The notes: generated from the letters alone by a model not told the origin. Counted from the first letter of the stretch, positions 43,047 to 52,614 are shown. The stretch: DNA of 64,000 nt from Pseudomonas xionganensis (GCF_009763245.1 NZ_WKJZ01000001.1:1916810-1980809); one strand, 5' to 3'. Program-made: numbers and translations.

Positions 43047-43610
43047 ATGTCCCTCATCAACACCCAGGTTCAACCTTTCAAGGCCACCGCTTTCCACAAC
43101 GGCGAGTTCATCGAAGTCACCGAACAGTCCCTGCAGGGCAAGTGGTCCGTGCTGATCTTCATGCCGGCTGCCTTCACCTTCAACTGCCCGACTGAAATCG
43201 AAGACGCGGCCAACAACTACGCCGAGTTCCAGAAGGCCGGTGCCGAGGTGTACATCGTCACCACCGACACCCACTTCTCGCACAAGGTATGGCACGAAAC
43301 CTCCCCGGCTGTGGGCAAGGCCAAGTTCCCGCTGATCGGCGACCCGACCCACCAGCTGACCAACGCCTTCGGCGTGCATATTGCTGAAGAAGGTCTGGCT
43401 CTGCGTGGCACCTTCGTGATCAACCCGGAAGGCGTGATCAAGACCCTGGAAATCCACTCCAACGAAATCGCTCGCGACGTCTCCGAGACCCTGCGCAAGC
43501 TGAAAGCTGCCCAGTACACCGCCGCTAACCCGGGTCAGGTTTGCCCGGCCAAGTGGAAAGAAGGCGAAGCCACTCTGGCGCCGTCCCTGGATCTGGTTGG
43601 CAAGATCTAA
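43047..43610 (+). CDS. ahpC: AhpC, alkyl hydroperoxide reductase peroxiredoxin
   Basis: This 187-residue typical 2-Cys peroxiredoxin has peroxidatic Cys47 (FTFNCPTE) and resolving Cys166 (GQVCPAKW). It reduces hydrogen and organic peroxides and is re-reduced by AhpF. The ATG at 43047 has AAGGAG six bases upstream. A REPIN and a terminator separate it from ahpF, so the two genes are probably on separate transcripts or linked only by read-through. Confidence 0.97.
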   Translation: MSLINTQVQPFKATAFHNGEFIEVTEQSLQGKWSVLIFMPAAFTFNCPTEIEDAANNYAEFQKAGAEVYIVTTDTHFSHKVWHETSPAVGKAKFPLIGDPTHQLTNAFGVHIAEEGLALRGTFVINPEGVIKTLEIHSNEIARDVSETLRKLKAAQYTAANPGQVCPAKWKEGEATLAPSLDLVGKI

Positions 43611-43623
43611 CAACGGTCGATCC

Positions 43624-43699
43624 GTAGGGTGGATGACGCTTTTTTCATCCACCTTTACCGGTTGCCCACGGCGGATGGGTGAAGCGTCATCCACCCTAC
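43624..43699. repeat. REPIN between ahpC and ahpF
   Basis: GTAGGGTGGATGACGCTTTTTTCATCCACC-type hairpin (written here in parts) faces its inverse ending CATCCACCCTAC. It is the same family as the GGTGGATG hairpins in the array at 1-290. Confidence 0.85.
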
Positions 43700-43740
43700 G
43701 CCAGCCCTTAAGAGCCTTACCTGATTCTTAACGGCCCCCG

Positions 43741-43772
43741 ATGCCCGGGCGCGATCCGTCCGGGCATTTTAT
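43741..43772 (+). terminator. Rho-independent terminator after ahpC
   Basis: ATGCCCGG pairs with CCGGGCAT and is followed by TTTATT. It lies downstream of the REPIN and likely ends the ahpC transcript. Confidence 0.85.
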
Positions 43773-43822
43773 TGCCTGCCATTCCATGGCGGCGACTCTG
43801 CAGGCCGTCGCTGCGCGACGTT

Positions 43823-43845
43823 AAAAATTGTTCCCGACAATTTTT
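43823..43845. promoter_or_regulatory. Palindrome in the ahpF leader
   Basis: AAAAATTGT and its exact inverse ACAATTTTT flank a TCCCG loop 38 bases before the ahpF ATG. It is too AT-rich for a strong terminator and may be an operator or a leader hairpin. Its function is unknown. Confidence 0.45.
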
Positions 43846-43882
43846 TATTGCCCAAAATTCTTGTCATTGAGGACTTGCCATC

Positions 43883-45439
43883 ATGTTGGACGCCAACCTG
43901 AAAACCCAGTTGAAGGCCTATCTGGAAAAGGTCACCCAGCCGTTCGAGATCGTCGCGTCCCTCGATGACAGCGCGAAATCCCAGGAGCTGCTGGGCCTTT
44001 TGCAGGATATCGTCGGCCTGACCGACAAGATCACCCTGAAGACCGACGGCAGCGATGTCCGCCGTCCGTCGTTCGCCCTCAACCGTCCGGGCGAAGACAC
44101 CGGTGTTGCCTTCGCCGGTATCCCCATGGGCCATGAGTTCACCTCGCTGGTGCTGGCCCTGCTGCAGGTCGGTGGCCATCCGTCCAAGCTGGACGCAGAC
44201 ACCATCGAGCAGATCAAGGGCATTGAAGGCAAATTCGAGTTCGAGACCTATTTCTCGCTCTCCTGCCAGAACTGCCCGGACGTGGTCCAGGCGCTGAACC
44301 TGATGGCGGTGCTCAACCCCAATATTCGCAACGTGTCGATTGACGGTGCGCTGTTCCAGGATGAAGTCGAGCGCCGCCAGGTCATGGCCGTGCCGAGCAT
44401 CTACCTGAACGGTGAGGTGTTTGCCTCCGGTCGCATGGAGGTGAAGGAAATCCTCGCCAAGATCGACACCGGTGCCGCCAACCGCGATGCCGAGAAGATG
44501 AGCGCCAAACAGGCCTTCGACGTGCTGGTGATCGGTGGCGGCCCGGCCGGCGCTGCGGCGGCCATCTACGCCGCGCGCAAGGGCATTCGCACCGCCATTG
44601 CCGGCGAGCGCTTCGGTGGCCAGGTGCTCGACACCATGTCCATCGAGAACTTCATTTCGGTCAAGGAAACCGAAGGGCCGAAGCTGGTGCGCGCCCTGGA
44701 AGAGCACGTCAAGGAATATGAAGTTGACGTGATGAACCTGCAGCGTGCCAGCGCCCTGGTGCCGGCCGCCAGTGAAGGTGGCCTGCACGAGGTGAAGTTC
44801 GACAATGGCGCTTCGCTCAAGGCCAAGACCCTGATCCTCTCCACCGGTGCCCGCTGGCGCGAGATGGGGGTGCCCGGCGAGCAGGAGTACAAGGCCAAGG
44901 GCGTGTGCTTCTGCCCGCACTGCGACGGCCCGCTGTTCAAGGGCAAGCGCGTGGCGGTGATCGGCGGCGGCAACTCCGGCGTTGAGGCCGCGATCGATCT
45001 GGCCGGTATCGTCAGCCACGTGACCCTGCTGGAGTTCGCCGACACCCTGCGTGCCGATGCCGTGCTGCAGAAGAAGCTGTACAGCCTGCCCAATGTGACC
45101 GTGATCAAGAGCGCCCAGACCACCGAGGTCAAGGGTGACGGACAGAAGGTTACCGGCCTGGTGTACAAGGACCGTACCAGCGAGGAGCTGCATACCGTCG
45201 AGCTGGAAGGCATCTTCGTGCAGATCGGCCTGCTGCCCAACAGCGACTGGCTCAAAGGCACCGTCGAGCTGAGCCGCTTCGGTGAGATCATCGTCGACGC
45301 CAAGGGCGCCACCAATATTCCCGGCGTATTTGCAGCAGGTGACGTGACCACCGTGCCCTACAAGCAGATCGTGATCGCAGTGGGCGAGGGCGCGAAGGCG
45401 TCGCTCAGCGCCTTCGACCACCTGATCCGCCATAACTGA
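43883..45439 (+). CDS. ahpF: AhpF, alkyl hydroperoxide reductase flavoprotein
   Basis: This 518-residue protein has an N-terminal double thioredoxin-like domain with CQNC, an FAD-binding [10 protein letters not shown] motif, an NADH-binding [10 protein letters not shown] motif and the thioredoxin reductase-like CPHC pair. It passes electrons from NADH to AhpC. The length is standard. It has its own leader after the ahpC terminator. Confidence 0.96.
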   Translation: MLDANLKTQLKAYLEKVTQPFEIVASLDDSAKSQELLGLLQDIVGLTDKITLKTDGSDVRRPSFALNRPGEDTGVAFAGIPMGHEFTSLVLALLQVGGHPSKLDADTIEQIKGIEGKFEFETYFSLSCQNCPDVVQALNLMAVLNPNIRNVSIDGALFQDEVERRQVMAVPSIYLNGEVFASGRMEVKEILAKIDTGAANRDAEKMSAKQAFDVLVIGGGPAGAAAAIYAARKGIRTAIAGERFGGQVLDTMSIENFISVKETEGPKLVRALEEHVKEYEVDVMNLQRASALVPAASEGGLHEVKFDNGASLKAKTLILSTGARWREMGVPGEQEYKAKGVCFCPHCDGPLFKGKRVAVIGGGNSGVEAAIDLAGIVSHVTLLEFADTLRADAVLQKKLYSLPNVTVIKSAQTTEVKGDGQKVTGLVYKDRTSEELHTVELEGIFVQIGLLPNSDWLKGTVELSRFGEIIVDAKGATNIPGVFAAGDVTTVPYKQIVIAVGEGAKASLSAFDHLIRHN

Positions 45440-45480
45440 GGCCGGGCGCCGGGCCGCGCGACTCGGCGTGCCGTAATCGA

Positions 45481-45512
45481 TGCCGCTCACCTTCGGGTGA
45501 GCGGCATTTTTT
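45481..45512 (+). terminator. Rho-independent terminator after ahpF
   Basis: TGCCGCTCACC pairs with GGTGAGCGGCA around TTCG and is followed by TTTTTT. It lies about 40 bp after the stop. Confidence 0.94.
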
Positions 45513-45579
45513 ATGGCGCTTTACCAATCATTTGTTGCATTGAGGGCAGGCCCGGAGGCCTGTCTTGCAGAGGCGGCTA

Positions 45580-45641
45580 TGGGTGCGCTGTGCGCACCAC
45601 GTTTGGCAACTCAATACCGGTGCGCGCGGCGCACCCTATAG
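45580..45641. repeat. REPIN between ahpF and batD
   Basis: GGGTGCGCTGTGCGCACC faces GGTGCGCGCGGCGCACCC over 62 bp. It is the family found in the pqq operon. The GTAG heads are degraded here (TATGGG and CCCTATAG), suggesting an older copy. Confidence 0.8.
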
Positions 45642-45651
45642 ATCCAGTGCC

Positions 45652-47298
45652 TTAACGCGGATACAGCGGTGGCAGGGTACTGGTTTCCGGGTTGGCGGCG
45701 CTGTCGGCATCGTCCAGGGGCGGCAGGCTGCGGATGGCCAGCCAGAGTTCACGGCCCTGCCAGCGTTGGCCGCTCTCGCTGTACAGGGCGCCGTTAAGTC
45801 CGTCCAGAGCCGCGGACAGGGGCAGGTAGCGGGCAGCCATGTCGGCCAGGGTTTCCGGTTGCTGGCGCGCCCAGGCGTCGAGGGCGTGGCGGGTGGCCTG
45901 GGAGTCATTGGCCAGGCAGCTGCGCTTGAGTTCATCGAGCAGATCCCGCGGGCTTGGGCCGCTCTGTACGCTGCGCGCAATCGGCGGTTGCTGACGGGCA
46001 CGCCACCACAGACCAAAGCCACAGAGGCTGGTCAGCCCCAGCAGCAGGGTACTCAGTTGCCAGGGCCACAGCGGCGGCCCCTGAACCACCAGGGTCTGCG
46101 GCGCTTCGGCCAGGGGCAGGGGGGGCTCTTCCAGGGCCGGATTGCTGGCCACCTGCAGGGTTCTGGCCGGCAGGCTGCTGCGCACCAGGCGATCTTCCAG
46201 GGTGTTCCACCACAGCACTTCGATCGCTGGCAGCTCAATGGCACCCTCACGATTGGCCACCAGGGCTTCGCGTTCTTCACGGCTGCCGATCAGGCCCTGT
46301 TCGCTGGACTGATTGGCCAGTTGCGGCTGGTCCGGGTAGCGGCGCAAGCCCGGCGCCTGGGTGGCTGGCAGCGGCGGCAGTTGGGCGCTGGACAGGCCAT
46401 CGACCTTGAGCAGCAGGCTGCGGGTCAGGGATTCGCCGACCTTGATCTGCTCCGGTTGCGGGCTCCAGGCTTCCACCAGGCTCAGGCTGCGCGCCGGCAG
46501 CCAGGGGGCGTCGGCAGGGTATTCGGCAGGTTTGGCCCTGACTTCCAGGCGCAGCTGCGGTGACTTGACCCGGGTCACCCGGCCGCTGCGCGGGGCGAAG
46601 GGGTTGTAGTCGTTGTTACGGCTACGTTCGACCACGGTGGCGGTAAAGGTCTGGCCCGGGATCAGCAACTCGCCGCTCTGTTGCGGGTAGATGGCATAGC
46701 GCAACTCGATCACGCCATGACGGATGCCATTCAGATCCTTTTCATAGGTCTTGGGTTCGCCCAGGGACTCGACCCGGGCATCGGCCAAGTCCAGCTGGGT
46801 CAGGCTGCTGTCGTCATACAGCGACACGGAGTGGTAGATGCGCAGGGTCAGGATGCTCTGGGCCTGCACATAGACACTGCTCTGATCCAGGCTGGCGTCG
46901 ATAAACACCGGCGCCAGTTGGCCGCCGTCCTGGCCGCTGCCTTCCTGCACATGCAGGGTGATGGGCGGGCTCTGCAGTTCGCCCAGGGCCAGGGGCGGGA
47001 TCACCACATAGCCGCTCTGTTTGGGCTGCAGGGTGACGATCCACTGGGTGCTGGTGCGCGATTGGCCGTTGACCGTGTTCAGGCGGTTGACCTGGCGGCT
47101 GGCGACCACCTCGAACAGTTCATTGAGCGGCGTCAGATCGGGCTTGCCGAACAGGGTGGCATCGTTGCTTTCCAGGGTCAGTTCCAGGCTTTCCCCGGCG
47201 TTCAGGCGTGTGCGGTCCACAGTGGCGCTGAAGTGGCTGGTGCTGGCCTGAGCGCCCAGGTGCAGGCCGAGAAGCAGGAGGCAGAGCAGGCGGGTCAT
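45652..47298 (-). CDS. batD: BatD family oxygen-tolerance protein
   Basis: This 548-residue protein has a signal peptide (about residues 1-18), a long beta-rich periplasmic part (VDRTRLNAGESLELTLESND) and one C-terminal membrane segment near residue 410. It is the last gene of the moxR-bat operon, whose members are linked to envelope stress or protein maturation in other bacteria. The start overlaps the batB stop by ATGA. No direct function is known. Confidence 0.88.
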   Translation of the reverse strand: MTRLLCLLLLGLHLGAQASTSHFSATVDRTRLNAGESLELTLESNDATLFGKPDLTPLNELFEVVASRQVNRLNTVNGQSRTSTQWIVTLQPKQSGYVVIPPLALGELQSPPITLHVQEGSGQDGGQLAPVFIDASLDQSSVYVQAQSILTLRIYHSVSLYDDSSLTQLDLADARVESLGEPKTYEKDLNGIRHGVIELRYAIYPQQSGELLIPGQTFTATVVERSRNNDYNPFAPRSGRVTRVKSPQLRLEVRAKPAEYPADAPWLPARSLSLVEAWSPQPEQIKVGESLTRSLLLKVDGLSSAQLPPLPATQAPGLRRYPDQPQLANQSSEQGLIGSREEREALVANREGAIELPAIEVLWWNTLEDRLVRSSLPARTLQVASNPALEEPPLPLAEAPQTLVVQGPPLWPWQLSTLLLGLTSLCGFGLWWRARQQPPIARSVQSGPSPRDLLDELKRSCLANDSQATRHALDAWARQQPETLADMAARYLPLSAALDGLNGALYSESGQRWQGRELWLAIRSLPPLDDADSAANPETSTLPPLYPR

Positions 47299-49064
47299 GG
47301 GGCGTATTCCTGACGTTCTTGCTGTTCCAGCCAGAACTTGCGTCTAAGCAGTTCGGCCGGGTCATCGGGGATCTGGCGCAGCCATTGTTCCAGGGCTTGC
47401 CGGCGTTCGCCATCCAGCTCGCTGGGCGCCTCTGCGGCGCCGTCCGTGTTGGTTGGCGTGGCTTCGTTGGCGCTGCCCGCACTGGCTTGCTCGCCCGGCG
47501 GTGAGGCGCTCTGGGCGGTGGCCTGGCTCTGTTCGGCAGCGGTCTGTTCGGCGGGCTGTGCGTCGGATGGCTCAGGCTGACCGGCGCCGCCAGCCGTTTG
47601 GCTCTGACTCTGGCCCTGACTGGCGCTCTGGCTGGGCGCTTCGTTTGCCGGGTCATGGGACTCGGCCTGATCGGCGGACTGTCCCCGGTCTGCCTGCTCC
47701 TTCTGTTTGAGCAGCTCTTCGATCAGGGCCATATTCTGTTGCGCCTGGCTCAGTTCCGGTTGCAGGCGCAGGGCCTGGGCATAGGCGTCCAGGGCGGCTT
47801 CGAGTTCATTGCTCAGGGCCAGGGCATTGCCGCGGTTGTAGTGGGCGATGGCATCCTCACCCTGGGCGAAACGCTCGGCCGCACCGGCATAGTCGCCGGC
47901 CTGATACAGGGCCAGGCCTTGCCATTGCGGGTCCTTGAAGCGCTTGGCCGCCTCGGCCGGGCGCTGGGCGTCGAGCAGGCGCTGGCCCTGCTGGTCGGCG
48001 CGCAGCCAGAGATCATCAAAGCTCAGGGCGTAGCTCGGTTGCGGCAGGCATAGCAGCAAAGGCAGGCACAGCAGCCAGCCGCGCCGGGCACTGGCGGCAG
48101 CCAGCATCAACAGGGGCAGCAACAGCCAGTGGCCTTGCTCGGCCCAACGCTCCAGGCGGGTCTGTTCCGCGTCGTGGCGCACCGCCGGGCTGCGTTCCAG
48201 CAGGCCCAGGCTGCGCAGGTCCTGCTCGTCCAGGCTGGCGCGCTGGTAAGCCCCGCCCAGCTGCGCGAAGAAGGTACGCAGGCTGTTGCTGTCCAGGCGC
48301 GGCACCAGGATTGCGCCTTCGGCATCCTTCATAAAACTGCCATCCTCCTGCTGGATCGGCGCGCCCTGGCTGCTGCCAAAGCCGATCATCTGCAGGCGCG
48401 TATCGCTGTCGGCCAGGGCCTGGGTGATGGCGCTGCGCTCATCGGCTTGCAGGCTGCTGCCGAGCAGCAGCAGGCGACCCTCTCCCAGGGCGCCCTGTTC
48501 CAGCAGTTGCAGGGCGCGGGTCAGGGCCAGGTCGGCGCGCTGTCCCGGCTCGGGCATGATCGAGGGCTTGAGGGCATCGAGCAGATTGCGACTGGTGCCC
48601 AGGTCGTCCGACAGCGGCACCAGGGTATGGGCGCTGCCGGCGTAGACGACGATGGCGGTCTGGGCGTCCTGGCGCGCTTCGAGCAGATCCAGCAGTTTGC
48701 GCTTGGCTTGCTCCAGACGATTGGGGGTGGCGTCGCCGGCGAGCATGCTGGGCGTCAGTTGCAGCAGCACCACCAGCGGGTCGGCCGGTTTCAGCCGATC
48801 CTGCTCCAGCTTCTGCCAGCTGGGGCCGAGCAGGGCGAGCAGGGCCAGGAGCCAGGCCAGGGCCAGAAGCAGCAGGGGCAGACGGCTGCGTCGGTTGTGC
48901 CCGCCACGCAACAGCACGGCATGGAAGGCGGCGGGCAGCAACTGCTGCCACTGGCCGCTGCGTTGCTTGCGTTGCCACAACGACCACAGCAGCCAGCCCA
49001 GCACGGGCACAGCGAGCAGCCAGAGGGGGCGGGCCCAGTGGGGCCAGAGGGCGAGCAGGCTCAT
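47295..49064 (-). CDS. BatB-like VWA protein with TPR tail
   Basis: This 589-residue protein has two N-terminal membrane segments, a VWA domain, a central membrane segment and a TPR region (AIAHYNRGNALALSNELEAAL), followed by a low-complexity Gln/Ser/Ala tail. The VWA metal site is degenerate: the usual DxSxS is LTPSM, without the first Asp. It joins BatB and BatC-like parts in one chain, as in other pseudomonads. It overlaps batA and batD by a few bases. Confidence 0.87.
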   Translation of the reverse strand: MSLLALWPHWARPLWLLAVPVLGWLLWSLWQRKQRSGQWQQLLPAAFHAVLLRGGHNRRSRLPLLLLALAWLLALLALLGPSWQKLEQDRLKPADPLVVLLQLTPSMLAGDATPNRLEQAKRKLLDLLEARQDAQTAIVVYAGSAHTLVPLSDDLGTSRNLLDALKPSIMPEPGQRADLALTRALQLLEQGALGEGRLLLLGSSLQADERSAITQALADSDTRLQMIGFGSSQGAPIQQEDGSFMKDAEGAILVPRLDSNSLRTFFAQLGGAYQRASLDEQDLRSLGLLERSPAVRHDAEQTRLERWAEQGHWLLLPLLMLAAASARRGWLLCLPLLLCLPQPSYALSFDDLWLRADQQGQRLLDAQRPAEAAKRFKDPQWQGLALYQAGDYAGAAERFAQGEDAIAHYNRGNALALSNELEAALDAYAQALRLQPELSQAQQNMALIEELLKQKEQADRGQSADQAESHDPANEAPSQSASQGQSQSQTAGGAGQPEPSDAQPAEQTAAEQSQATAQSASPPGEQASAGSANEATPTNTDGAAEAPSELDGERRQALEQWLRQIPDDPAELLRRKFWLEQQERQEYAP

Positions 49065-50089
49065 GGCTGGTGCCTCCTGCGTGACAGGCGAGCCCGCCCG
49101 TGCAGCAGCGCCTGGGGCCAGAGGTTGCGGCTGACCAGCAGGGCGCTGAGCAGCAACGCCAGGGCCAGCGGCCAGGGGTAGAGCACGGCGATCTGCCGGC
49201 TCAGGGCCGGGTCCTGCTGCACCGGCTCCAGGCGATCCAGGGTCGCCTCAATACGTTGCAGCTCCTGGCCATCGCGGGCGCGGAAATATTCGCCGCCGGT
49301 CAGCTCGCTGATGCCGCGCAGGGTCGGTTCGTCCAGATCCAGCCCTGGGTTGAGGCCGAGCATGCCGAGCACACCGCCGCTCTGCGGGTCGGCGCCGATG
49401 CCGATGGTGTAGATACGCACGTTTTCGCTGGCGGCTAGGCGAGCGGCGGTCATGGGGTCGATCTCACCGCTGTTGTTGGCACCGTCGGTAATCAGGATCA
49501 GCACCCGGCTTTCATTGGGGCGCAGGCGCAGGCGCTTGAGGGCCAGGCCGATGGCGTCACCGATGGCGGTCTGCGGCCCGGCGATATTGTGCCGGGCTTC
49601 ATCCAGCCAGGTGCGTACGGTCTTGCGGTCGAAGGTCAGGGGCGACTGTACAAAGGCGCGGCTGCCGAACAGGATCAGGCCCACCCGGTCGCCATGGCGC
49701 GCTTCGATAAAGTCGCCGAACAGCTGCTTGACCAGGTGCAGGCGGGTGACCTCCTGATCCTGCCAGCGCATATCGGCATAATCCATGGAGCCGGACACAT
49801 CCACCGCCAGCAGCAGGTCGCGCCCGCTGGCCGGTTGTGCCACGGCCTCGCCCAGCCACTGCGGGCGCGCTGCCGCCAGCAGCAGGCACAGCCAGATCAG
49901 TACCAGTGGCGCCTGCTGTCGCCAGTTTGGCAGCGTGCTGCGAGCCTGGCGCCCGCTCAGGCCTTCCAGCTCGGCGATAAAACTCACCTGCAAGGCCGCC
50001 TCGCCACTGTCGGCGGCAGGCAGCCGCCGACGCAGCAGCCAGGGCAGGGGCGCGAGCAGAAAGATCCAGGGCCAGGCGAATTCAAACAT
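49061..50089 (-). CDS. batA: BatA-like VWA membrane protein
   Basis: This 342-residue protein has membrane segments near both ends and a VWA domain with an intact MIDAS site (AVDVSGSMD, GSRAFVQSPLT, ITDGANNSG). It likely works with BatB in a membrane complex activated by the MoxR ATPase. The ATG at 50089 is chosen over an in-frame TTG three codons earlier. It overlaps the DUF4381 gene by 8 bp. Confidence 0.9.
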   Translation of the reverse strand: MFEFAWPWIFLLAPLPWLLRRRLPAADSGEAALQVSFIAELEGLSGRQARSTLPNWRQQAPLVLIWLCLLLAAARPQWLGEAVAQPASGRDLLLAVDVSGSMDYADMRWQDQEVTRLHLVKQLFGDFIEARHGDRVGLILFGSRAFVQSPLTFDRKTVRTWLDEARHNIAGPQTAIGDAIGLALKRLRLRPNESRVLILITDGANNSGEIDPMTAARLAASENVRIYTIGIGADPQSGGVLGMLGLNPGLDLDEPTLRGISELTGGEYFRARDGQELQRIEATLDRLEPVQQDPALSRQIAVLYPWPLALALLLSALLVSRNLWPQALLHGRARLSRRRHQP

Positions 50090-50576
50090 GCTTGCCAATC
50101 CAGATGGCCACGGCCTGGTACAGGCTGTCGATGGCCTTGTCGTCCAGTTGGCAATGGGGCTTGTAGGCGCCTTCCACCAGCACCATCCAGCGGGTCAGGC
50201 CGGCGGCCGGGCAGCGGCTGTCGAGAAAGGCCAGCCAGGCGCGGCTGCTCAGGGTATGGCTGTGGCTATCGGGGTAGCGTTCGCGGCACAGGCGCTTGAG
50301 CAGGGCATTGATCTGCTGCAGCCAGGGGCCGGCATCGGCGCCATAGTAGGGTTTGGGCAGGCGCTCCAGTTCGTCCAGGGCGGCCTGGCGCAATGGGTCG
50401 AGGACCTGTGCGGGCGCGCTCGTGCGGCGCTGACGCAGCAGCGTGCGGCCCAGGCGCCATAGGCCAAAGAGCGCCAGGGGCACGAGCAGGGCCAGCAGCC
50501 ACCAGCCGGGGGCCGGGGGCCACCAGTGAATGGCTGGCGGGGCGATCACGGGTTGCAGCTGCTCAAGCAGGTTCAT
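50082..50576 (-). CDS. DUF4381 membrane protein of the bat operon
   Basis: This 164-residue protein has a single N-terminal membrane segment (PGWWLLALLVPLALFGLW) and a cytoplasmic helical domain. DUF4381 genes occur only in moxR-bat type operons and their role is unknown. The ATG at 50576 overlaps the DUF58 stop. The upstream extension is arginine-rich shadow sequence. Confidence 0.9.
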   Translation of the reverse strand: MNLLEQLQPVIAPPAIHWWPPAPGWWLLALLVPLALFGLWRLGRTLLRQRRTSAPAQVLDPLRQAALDELERLPKPYYGADAGPWLQQINALLKRLCRERYPDSHSHTLSSRAWLAFLDSRCPAAGLTRWMVLVEGAYKPHCQLDDKAIDSLYQAVAIWIGKHV

Positions 50577-51514
50577 GGCGCTTTCCTGCCGGCGGGAGCG
50601 TTGAGCTGCTCGCGCAGCTGCTCGACCATCTCCCGTTGGCTGCCCAGCGGCAGCAGGGGCACGGCCAGTTTCTGCGCCAGGCGCTGCCACTGGGCCTGGC
50701 GCCTGGCCGCCAGCTCGCTGTAGGCCAGGCGCAACTCGCGGCTGTGGGTGTCCAGCTCCAGCTGGCCGGCGCCCTGGGCAAAGCGCAGCAGGCCGGCAGC
50801 GGGCAGGGCATGGTCCAGCGGATCGGATACGGGCAGCAGAAGCAGGTCGGTATGCCGCGCCAGCAGGCTGAGTTGCTGCTCGCTGCTGTCCGTCAGGCTG
50901 CGTTCGTCGCAGATGATCACCGCCAGGCTGCCGGGGCGCAGCACCTCGCGGGCACGGCGCAGGGCCAGGGTGAAGGCCTCGCTGGGGGCCGCGCTGTGGC
51001 TACTGAGGGCCTGATTGGCGCGGGCCAGGCGGTTGAGCAACTGCAGCAGGCTCTGCTTGCTGCGCCGGGGCTTAATCTCGTGAGGTTCGCTACCGCCAAA
51101 CACCAGGCCGCCGATACGGTCGTTGTGCTCCAGGGCCGACCAGCCGATCAGGCTGGCCGCCTGGGCCGCCAGCACCGACTTGAACAGCAGGCTGGAGCCG
51201 AAGAACAGCCGTGGGCTCTGCTCCACCATGATGTAGATGGGCCGCTCGCGCTCCTCGTGGAACAGCTTGGTATGGGGCTCCTGGGTGCGCGCGGTGACGC
51301 GCCAGTCGATGCTGCGCACGTCGTCGCCGGGCTGGTAGATGCGTACCTGATCGAAATCTACCCCGCGTCCGCGCAGCTTGGAATGGTGCAGGCCGATCAG
51401 CGGGCTGCGCCGCGCCGGGGTGGAGAACAGTTGCACCTCGCGCACGCGATGGCGCATCTCGATCAGCTCGGCGAGGCTGATCTGGATCGCACTGGGTAGG
51501 GGCTGGGCGTGCAT
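50573..51514 (-). CDS. DUF58 domain protein
   Basis: This 313-residue protein carries the DUF58 signature (GRGVDFDQVRIYQPGDDVRSIDWRVTART in parts, residues about 48-77) and a C-terminal VWA-like half. It is soluble and is the usual partner of MoxR ATPases. A hairpin repeat lies between it and moxR, so coupling to moxR may be weaker than in relatives. Confidence 0.92.
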   Translation of the reverse strand: MHAQPLPSAIQISLAELIEMRHRVREVQLFSTPARRSPLIGLHHSKLRGRGVDFDQVRIYQPGDDVRSIDWRVTARTQEPHTKLFHEERERPIYIMVEQSPRLFFGSSLLFKSVLAAQAASLIGWSALEHNDRIGGLVFGGSEPHEIKPRRSKQSLLQLLNRLARANQALSSHSAAPSEAFTLALRRAREVLRPGSLAVIICDERSLTDSSEQQLSLLARHTDLLLLPVSDPLDHALPAAGLLRFAQGAGQLELDTHSRELRLAYSELAARRQAQWQRLAQKLAVPLLPLGSQREMVEQLREQLNAPAGRKAP

Positions 51515-51541
51515 GGGGGCTCAGGTCGCGTCGACTACAAA

Positions 51542-51635
51542 CCCCCTCTCCCATGCATGGGAGAGGGCTGGGGAGAGGGCTGAACCAGTTGTGGTTCTCT
51601 CCCCCGGCCCCTCTCCCGCAAGCGGGCGAGGGGAG
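51542..51635. repeat. Inverted hairpin repeat between moxR and DUF58 gene
   Basis: CCCCTCTCCC-GGGAGAGGG and CCCTCTCCC-GGGCGAGGGG hairpins face each other across a short spacer. Single copies of the same hairpin type lie at 57829 and 58037. The element is inserted inside the moxR-bat operon. Confidence 0.85.
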
Positions 51636-51654
51636 CTAAGTAGGCTGCCCGGCA

Positions 51655-52614
51655 TCATGCGACCGCCACTACATCGAGGATGCGCTGGATCACCCGGTCC
51701 TGATCGATGCCAGCCGCTTCGGCCTCGAACGACAGGATGATGCGGTGGCGCAGCACGTCGAACAGCACCGCCTGGATATCCTCGGGGCTGACGAAGTCGC
51801 GCCCGGCCAGCCAGGCATGGGCCCGCGCGCAGCGATCCAGGGCAATCGAGCCGCGCGGGCTGGCGCCATAGGCGATCCATTCGGCCAGCTCGGCATCGAA
51901 CTTGGCCGGGGTGCGGCTGGCCATCACCAGCTGCACCAGGTATTCCTCCACCGCGTCGGCCATATACAGGCCGAGGATTTCCTCGCGGGCGGCGAAGATG
52001 GCCTGCTGGCTGACTAGGCGCTCCGGCTTGGTTTCGCCGTGCAGGGCCTCGCCGCGGGCCTGGGCGAGGATCTTGCGCTCCACGCTGGCGTCGGGGAAGC
52101 CGATCTTCACATGCATCAGAAAGCGGTCGAGCTGGGCTTCCGGCAGCGGGTAGGTGCCTTCCTGCTCGATGGGGTTTTGCGTGGCCATCACCAGAAACAG
52201 CGGCGACAACTCATAGGTGCTGCGGCCCACCGACACCTGGCGCTCGGCCATGGCTTCGAGCAGCGCCGACTGCACCTTGGCCGGGGCGCGGTTGATTTCG
52301 TCGGCCAGCACCAGGTTGTGGAAGATCGGCCCCTGCTGGAACACGAAGCTGCCGGTTTCCGGGCGATAGATCTCGGTGCCGGTGATATCGGCCGGGAGCA
52401 GGTCGGGGGTGAACTGGATACGGTGGAACTCGGCCTCGATACCTTCGGCCAGCTCCTTGATCGCCTTGGTCTTGGCCAGCCCCGGCGCTCCTTCGACCAG
52501 CATATGGCCGTCGGCGAGCAGGGCGATCAGCAGTCTTTCGATCAGTTTTTCCTGGCCGAGGATCTGGGCTGAAAGAAAATGTCGCAGCGCGATAAGCGCG
52601 TCACGGTGTTCCAT
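51655..52614 (-). CDS. MoxR family AAA+ ATPase
   Basis: This 319-residue AAA+ ATPase has Walker A GAPGLAKTK, Walker B LVLADEINRAP and sensor 1 MATQNPIEQEG. It heads the bat-type operon and likely remodels or inserts cofactors into partner proteins with the VWA components. ATGs at 52614 and 52626 (four codons earlier) are both possible. It is divergent from gdhB. Confidence 0.94.
   Translation of the reverse strand: MEHRDALIALRHFLSAQILGQEKLIERLLIALLADGHMLVEGAPGLAKTKAIKELAEGIEAEFHRIQFTPDLLPADITGTEIYRPETGSFVFQQGPIFHNLVLADEINRAPAKVQSALLEAMAERQVSVGRSTYELSPLFLVMATQNPIEQEGTYPLPEAQLDRFLMHVKIGFPDASVERKILAQARGEALHGETKPERLVSQQAIFAAREEILGLYMADAVEEYLVQLVMASRTPAKFDAELAEWIAYGASPRGSIALDRCARAHAWLAGRDFVSPEDIQAVLFDVLRHRIILSFEAEAAGIDQDRVIQRILDVVAVA

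Noticed and set aside
43769-45490. 573-residue minus-strand ORF opposite ahpF
   Set aside because: Antisense of ahpF, which has all its redox motifs.
48129-49181. 350-residue plus-strand ORF opposite batB
   Set aside because: Antisense Gln/Ala-rich frame without domains.
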